Source: an uncultured Collinsella sp.
Lineage (GTDB): Bacteria; Actinomycetota; Coriobacteriia; Coriobacteriales; Coriobacteriaceae
Assembly (NCBI GenBank): GCA_902468695.1
Contig: CABQZS010000170.1
Span: 1-8,120, forward strand
DNA length: 8,120 nucleotides
Direction of reading: 5' to 3'
Shown: positions 4,869 to 8,120 of the stretch, piece after piece
Numbering within the stretch: position 1 is the first letter of the stretch
Layout: every line of letters begins with the position of its first letter
Made by a program: the position numbers and the translations under genes
The notes under the pieces: model-generated
What the model was told of the DNA's origin: nothing
The model's database searches: none
The model's input: only the letters and a program-made list of their open reading frames with translations

Positions 4869-6749
4869 ATGCTCAATAATCACGAGGTCAATCTAACCGA
4901 CGAGGAGGCTGCCGCCGAGGTCGCCCGTGTCGCGAAGACCTACCCCGTGGTACGCTTACTGTCGGCCGATCAGATTAAGAGCGAGCCTAACTGCCTGCTC
5001 GCCGGCGATCGCTGCCCTTGTTTGCGCCAGGCAAGTCTTGAGGCCTTGACAGATTCCGATGAGGTGTCGGAGCAACTGCTCAACGATGGCGTTGAGTACC
5101 GTGCCCATCTGCGCCCTCTGAAGGTCGAGGGCGAGCCTCATGTCCTGCTGATGGTGCGTCCGATCGATGGGCAAGAGGCCGCAAAAGAGGACCTTGTCTA
5201 CACCGACGTGCTGACGAGCGTGCACAATCGCCGATATTACGAGGAAAAGCTCCGTAGCGCCCGCATGAACGCCGGCGTTGCGATGATCGACCTTGATGAT
5301 TTTAGGGTCTTCAACGATACGTGTGGCCGTCATGCCGGCGACCTTGCGCTCGGTGCCGTGGCGACAGCCATGCGCAGCGGAATCCGTTCGACTGACGAGC
5401 TTGTGCGCTATGGCTGCGACAAGTTTGTGGTTGTCATGCCCAATATTCCCTCCGATGACTTCACCCGTCGCCTGCATCAGGTGTCCGATGCCGTTCGTTC
5501 CACGATTATTCCGGGCCATGAGTACGTGAGCTTGACGGCATGTGTTGGTGGCGTTCGCATTCATGGCGAGACGGTCGATGAGGGCGTTGGCCGCGCTGTC
5601 CAGTTACTGAGCCGCGCTAAGGCAAAAGCCGGTACGGTCGTGACCGATGCCGATTCCATCGAGGCCTTCCAAAGCGAAAAGCCTTTGGTACTTATTGTCG
5701 ATGACTCCGAGATGAACCGAGTCATTCTCAGCGAGATGCTCAAGGACGAGTATTGCATCCTCGAGGCCGACAACGGTCGTACGGCGCTCGACATGGCCGA
5801 CCGCTATGGTGATGAGTTGTCGCTCGTGCTGCTGGATATTGTCATGCCGGGCATAAGCGGCTTTGAGGTGCTGGCCGGTCTGTCGCGCCGATCGGTTAGT
5901 GACAATCTGCCTGTCATCATGATTTCGAGCGAAGATTCCGATGATATGGTTCTGCGCGCGTACGAGCTAGGCGCCTCGGACTATATCAACCGCCCGTTTG
6001 ACTCCCGTGTCGTGCGCCGCCGTGTAAGCAACACCATCCGCCTATACGCCAAACAGCGCCGCCTGACGAGCCTGCTGTCCCAGCAGTACAACGAGCGTGT
6101 CAAGAACAGTCGTATGCTCATCGACATCATGGCTGGCGTCATGGAGCTTCGCAATGGCGAGAGCGGCAGGCACGTTACGAACATCGAGAAGCTGACCGAG
6201 CTGCTGCTTGGCTGTCTGGTCCAGCGTAGCGGCACGATCTCCCTCGACAATGAGGAACGCTCCACGATTGCCTTAGCTTCGGCGCTGCACGATATCGGCA
6301 AGATGTCGATTGACGATGCGATTCTCAACAAACCCGGGCGCCTTACGCCCGAGGAGTTCGAGATTATGAAGACGCATACCACGATGGGCGCCGACATGTT
6401 GCTTGAGCTGGGCCGCCATCACGTCGGCAATGCGCTTATGGAATATGCGTACCAGATTGCGCGTTGGCATCACGAGCGCTGGGACGGCAAGGGCTATCCC
6501 GATGGCCTTAAGGGCGACGAGATTCCCATTGCCGCGCAGGTGGTCTCGGTGGCCGACGTGTATGATGCGCTGACGAGCGTGCGCGTGTACAAGGACGCTA
6601 TCCCGCACAAGGAGGCGATCCAGATGATCCTGGACGGTAAGTGCGGCACCTTTAACCCGCTGTTGCTCGACTGCCTGCTCGAGGTGCAAGACCGTATTGC
6701 CGAGACGTTGGCACGCCCCGCCGACGTCGTTGCGTTTCCCACGATTTAG
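4869..6749 (+). CDS. Multidomain c-di-GMP signalling protein: Cys-rich sensor-like domain, degenerate GGDEF, REC, HD-GYP
   Basis: 626 residues, no membrane segments. Residues 1-105 form a PAS-like input domain with C42, C49 and C51. Residues about 108-262 are a GGDEF fold (DVLTSVHNRR, IDLDDFRVFND with D141) whose signature reads GCDKF (182-186) instead of GGDEF, so cyclase activity is probably lost. The I-site RxxD (R173, D176) is kept at canonical spacing. Residues about 272-390 are a receiver with D278/D279, phosphoacceptor D323 (LLDIVMPG), S353, and R375 in place of the usual Lys (NRPFD). A helical linker leads to an HD-GYP domain (about 412-605): H435, H474-D475 in HDIGK, H503, H534-H535, and DGKGYP with G542-Y543-P544, then D563. 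HD-GYP enzymes hydrolyse c-di-GMP to GMP or pGpG. The start ATG at 4869 follows GAAAGGG by 6 bases. The HPt gene follows after 23 bases. The main inference is a phosphodiesterase controlled by phosphorylation and nucleotide binding. Confidence 0.92.
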   Translation: MLNNHEVNLTDEEAAAEVARVAKTYPVVRLLSADQIKSEPNCLLAGDRCPCLRQASLEALTDSDEVSEQLLNDGVEYRAHLRPLKVEGEPHVLLMVRPIDGQEAAKEDLVYTDVLTSVHNRRYYEEKLRSARMNAGVAMIDLDDFRVFNDTCGRHAGDLALGAVATAMRSGIRSTDELVRYGCDKFVVVMPNIPSDDFTRRLHQVSDAVRSTIIPGHEYVSLTACVGGVRIHGETVDEGVGRAVQLLSRAKAKAGTVVTDADSIEAFQSEKPLVLIVDDSEMNRVILSEMLKDEYCILEADNGRTALDMADRYGDELSLVLLDIVMPGISGFEVLAGLSRRSVSDNLPVIMISSEDSDDMVLRAYELGASDYINRPFDSRVVRRRVSNTIRLYAKQRRLTSLLSQQYNERVKNSRMLIDIMAGVMELRNGESGRHVTNIEKLTELLLGCLVQRSGTISLDNEERSTIALASALHDIGKMSIDDAILNKPGRLTPEEFEIMKTHTTMGADMLLELGRHHVGNALMEYAYQIARWHHERWDGKGYPDGLKGDEIPIAAQVVSVADVYDALTSVRVYKDAIPHKEAIQMILDGKCGTFNPLLLDCLLEVQDRIAETLARPADVVAFPTI

Positions 6750-6772
6750 TTTGACCAAAGGAGTTTTAATCC

Positions 6773-7129
6773 ATGATTTCCATGCGTGAGGCGTATGAGA
6801 AGATCGGCGCCAATTATGATGACGCGTGCGCTCGGCTGATGGGCGGGGAAATGCTTGCCCGCTTTGCCCTCAAGTTCTTGGATGACGAGAGCATGGACAA
6901 GCTGGAGGCCGCCATGGCGGCAGGAGACGCCGAAGGTGCGTTTATGGCAGCGCACACGCTCAAGGGCGTGAGCCAGAACCTGGGATTCGATAATCTGTAC
7001 GAGCCGGCGGTCGTGGTGACCGAGGCGCTGCGCGGCGCCGATGCCGTCGACGGCGCTCGCGAGGGAATGCATGCGCTGCAGCAGCAATATGCGGCAACGA
7101 TGTCGGCCCTGCGCGAGACGGCTGAATAA
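6773..7129 (+). CDS. HPt domain protein (histidine phosphotransfer)
   Basis: 118 residues, a single HPt four-helix bundle. The phosphorylatable histidine is H61 in AAHTLKGVSQNLG, a close match to the AHxLKG signature, followed by the usual helix (GFDNLYEPAVVVTEALR). HPt proteins carry phosphoryl groups between receiver domains in phosphorelays and have no catalytic activity themselves. The gene starts 23 bases after the HD-GYP protein's stop, with AAAGGAG (6757-6763) 9 bases before ATG 6773, so the two form an operon and the receiver of the upstream protein is the obvious partner. A second in-frame ATG at 6782 is possible but lacks good spacing. No histidine kinase is in the window, so the donor must be encoded elsewhere or be a hybrid kinase (inference). 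Confidence 0.92.
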   Translation: MISMREAYEKIGANYDDACARLMGGEMLARFALKFLDDESMDKLEAAMAAGDAEGAFMAAHTLKGVSQNLGFDNLYEPAVVVTEALRGADAVDGAREGMHALQQQYAATMSALRETAE

Positions 7130-7150
7130 GAGCTTGCGTGCTTTGATGAC

Positions 7151-7220
7151 AATGAGAGTGGATAATCTCCCGTTTTAGGCTCGGTGGTGGCCTCAAAGTG
7201 GGAGATTATCCACTCTCGTT
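7151..7220. repeat. Long palindromic intergenic element after the HPt gene
   Basis: The 18-bp arms at 7154-7171 and 7200-7217 are exact reverse complements (core GTGGATAATCTCCC / GGGAGATTATCCAC). Outward, A-T pairs at 7151-7152 with 7219-7220 and one T-G wobble extend them. Inward, TTT pairs with AAA and AGGC (7177-7180) pairs with GCCT (7190-7193), so almost the whole 70 bases folds on itself around a short loop. It begins 22 bases after the HPt stop and may end that transcript, but no T-run follows on either side. Arm length and symmetry recall the 2750-2816 element, though the sequences differ. Confidence 0.72.
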
Positions 7221-7304
7221 CGATACGTGTCCAAAATCCACGCTCACCCCTTCCGATTAGTGAATGGCCTATGCGCACTGTCGGGGCTTTCCGCATGCAA
7301 TCTA

Positions 7305-7338
7305 TATCGTTGTTCGATAAACTGTTCGAATAACGATA
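7305..7338. promoter_or_regulatory. Operator-like dyad upstream of the DUF2975/HTH operon
   Basis: TATCGTTGTTCGA (7305-7317) and TCGAATAACGATA (7326-7338) are inverted copies matching at 12 of 13 positions, with an 8-base spacer. Within it, TGTTCGATAAAC (7311-7322) and TGTTCGAATAAC (7323-7334) also form a head-to-tail 12-base repeat. The dyad ends 20 bases before the start codon at 7359. A possible -10 (TATATC, 7303-7308) touches its left arm, without a good -35. Cro/CI-type regulators bind such dyads and often control their own operon, so the HTH protein encoded at 7928 is the likely ligand (inference). The remaining gap bases, 7221-7300, show nothing clear. Confidence 0.55.
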
Positions 7339-7358
7339 GAGTCGATGAGGGTGAGTGT

Positions 7359-7919
7359 ATGTCCAACAGCGTTCAGCGTATGGCCAAGGCGGGCGAAAAT
7401 ATCAGGAAGCTTGGTTTTTGCATGGCAGCCGTTTTTGCAGGGATGCTCGTCGCTTTTGCCGCGTTGGTTGTTTACGTGATTTGGTATGCGGTTGCAAACG
7501 TTGCTTCTGTCGATTCTTTCGGCGTCGTGACGCTTCTCAATGGCGGGTGCATCGTTATCCCAAGCGGACTGTGCCTGGCACTCGTCGTGGGTATTTCGCT
7601 TGTCGTTCTGTGTGGGATCAGCCGCAACATCTCGCGAGGCGTCTCGCCCTTTACCAAGACGCATGCGCGGCTTATCCGTGTTCTTGCGCTTGCCTTTGCT
7701 ATTAACGCCGCGGTTTCGCTTATTGGTGCCTACGGATCGGTCAATCTTACCATTGGTCGGCTGGAGCTTTACGTCGTGCCTCATTCCTTCGTTATCGCGT
7801 TTTGCCAAGGCGTTGCCTTTGATGCGGGGTCGCTTATCGGCGCGGCTGTCTGTCTGTGTATCTCGGTGATCTGGAGTTATGCCTCGCTGCTCCAAGAGCA
7901 GTCTGACGAGCTTGTGTAG
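7359..7919 (+). CDS. DUF2975-type four-helix membrane protein
   Basis: 186 residues with four predicted membrane segments: about 20-45 (LGFCMAAVFAGML...), 64-87, 104-125 and 155-176. After the second helix comes GISRNISRGVSPFTKTHARLIRVLALAF, close to the conserved region of DUF2975 proteins (a short loop with Gly, PFT, then Arg before the third helix). These proteins of unknown function typically form two-gene operons with a small HTH regulator, as here: the HTH gene starts 8 bases after the stop. The start ATG at 7359 is chosen because GAGGGTGAG (7347-7355) precedes it and the mature protein starts just before helix 1. The same frame is open back to 7227, but that would run through the operator-like dyad and has no ribosome binding site. 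Family assignment is from pattern memory. Confidence 0.82.
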   Translation: MSNSVQRMAKAGENIRKLGFCMAAVFAGMLVAFAALVVYVIWYAVANVASVDSFGVVTLLNGGCIVIPSGLCLALVVGISLVVLCGISRNISRGVSPFTKTHARLIRVLALAFAINAAVSLIGAYGSVNLTIGRLELYVVPHSFVIAFCQGVAFDAGSLIGAAVCLCISVIWSYASLLQEQSDELV

Positions 7920-7927
7920 GAGGAAAC

Positions 7928-8120
7928 ATGAGCTATCTCATCATCGAGCTTGAGACGCAGCTACTCAAGACCGGAAAGACCAGTGCTGATCTGATTCGTG
8001 CCACGGGGCATACTCCGGCTAATATTTCTAAGCTAAGAAACGGAAAAATTAAAGCTATTCGCCTTAAGACGCTTCTCGATATTTGCGATGAACTTGACTG
8101 TCAACCGGGAGATATTATTC
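7928..8120 (+). CDS. Small Cro/CI-type HTH transcriptional regulator (YozG/HTH_26-like), truncated by window end
   Basis: The first 64 residues are visible and the frame is still open at the edge; family members are usually about 65-75 residues, so nearly all is present. The helix-turn-helix runs about 18-40 (TSADLIRATGHTPANISKLR), followed by the group's hallmark tail: NGKIKAIRLKTLLDICDELDCQPGDII. It has no sensor domain. The ribosome binding site AGGAGG (7918-7923) overlaps the stop of the membrane protein gene and lies 4 bases before ATG 7928, so translation is probably coupled. The likely role is a DNA-binding repressor of its own operon through the dyad at 7305-7338, with the DUF2975 protein as membrane partner. 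Role and partnership are inferred from gene order. Confidence 0.88.
   Translation, partial: MSYLIIELETQLLKTGKTSADLIRATGHTPANISKLRNGKIKAIRLKTLLDICDELDCQPGDII

Noticed and set aside
4956..5564. 202-residue minus-strand open frame
   Set aside because: Antisense to the sensor and GGDEF region of the signalling gene, with no coherent motifs.
6814..7296. 160-residue minus-strand open frame
   Set aside because: Antisense to the HPt gene and running through the 7151-7220 palindrome; composition is Ser/Ala/Arg-rich as expected of a shadow frame.
7311..7334. CRISPR-like tandem repeat
   Set aside because: Only two 12-base copies with no spacers, and no cas genes; an operator is a better explanation.
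7227..7358. 44-residue N-terminal extension of the membrane protein
   Set aside because: The extension covers the operator-like dyad, lacks a ribosome binding site and shows no membrane or domain signal.

Overview
The window looks like part of a moderately GC-rich gut actinobacterial chromosome, most likely Coriobacteriia and close to Collinsella. This rests on codon use, dense short operons, a type I methionine aminopeptidase with an N-terminal SEC-C zinc knuckle, and a Cys-containing sensor/GGDEF/REC/HD-GYP protein of a kind common in anaerobic gut bacteria. It is an inference, not a database result. No rRNA, tRNA, CRISPR array or intact insertion sequence is visible.

Layout. At 1-672 (+) the end of an unidentified gene overlaps a PIN-domain (VapC-like) ribonuclease gene, a toxin-antitoxin-like arrangement. 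At 741-3634 (-) lie three genes in the transcription order radical SAM protein, methionine aminopeptidase (map), D-2-hydroxyacid dehydrogenase. Each is separated from the next by a strong inverted repeat, and map ends in a textbook intrinsic terminator. At 3860-4657 (+) is a divergently transcribed alpha/beta hydrolase. At 4869-7129 (+) is a two-gene signalling operon: a 626-residue protein (Cys-rich sensor-like domain, degenerate GGDEF, receiver, HD-GYP phosphodiesterase) followed by a stand-alone HPt protein. At 7359-8120 (+) is a DUF2975-type four-helix membrane protein, tightly coupled to a small Cro/CI-type HTH regulator cut by the window end.

How the genes work together. The most interesting unit is the 4869-7129 operon. 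The GGDEF active-site motif is altered (GCDKF) but the c-di-GMP inhibitory-site RxxD is kept, and the HD-GYP catalytic residues are intact. This suggests a phosphodiesterase with a c-di-GMP- or GTP-sensing domain, a phosphoacceptor and its own HPt partner, with no histidine kinase nearby. The membrane-protein/HTH pair has a striking dyad upstream that may be its own operator.

Three intergenic inverted repeats (1695-1731, 2750-2816, 7151-7220) have perfect 12-20 bp core arms and look like dispersed palindromic repeats of the REP or MITE type. Some may double as terminators. Every gap between genes is shorter than 300 bases, and the contents of each are given in the features.
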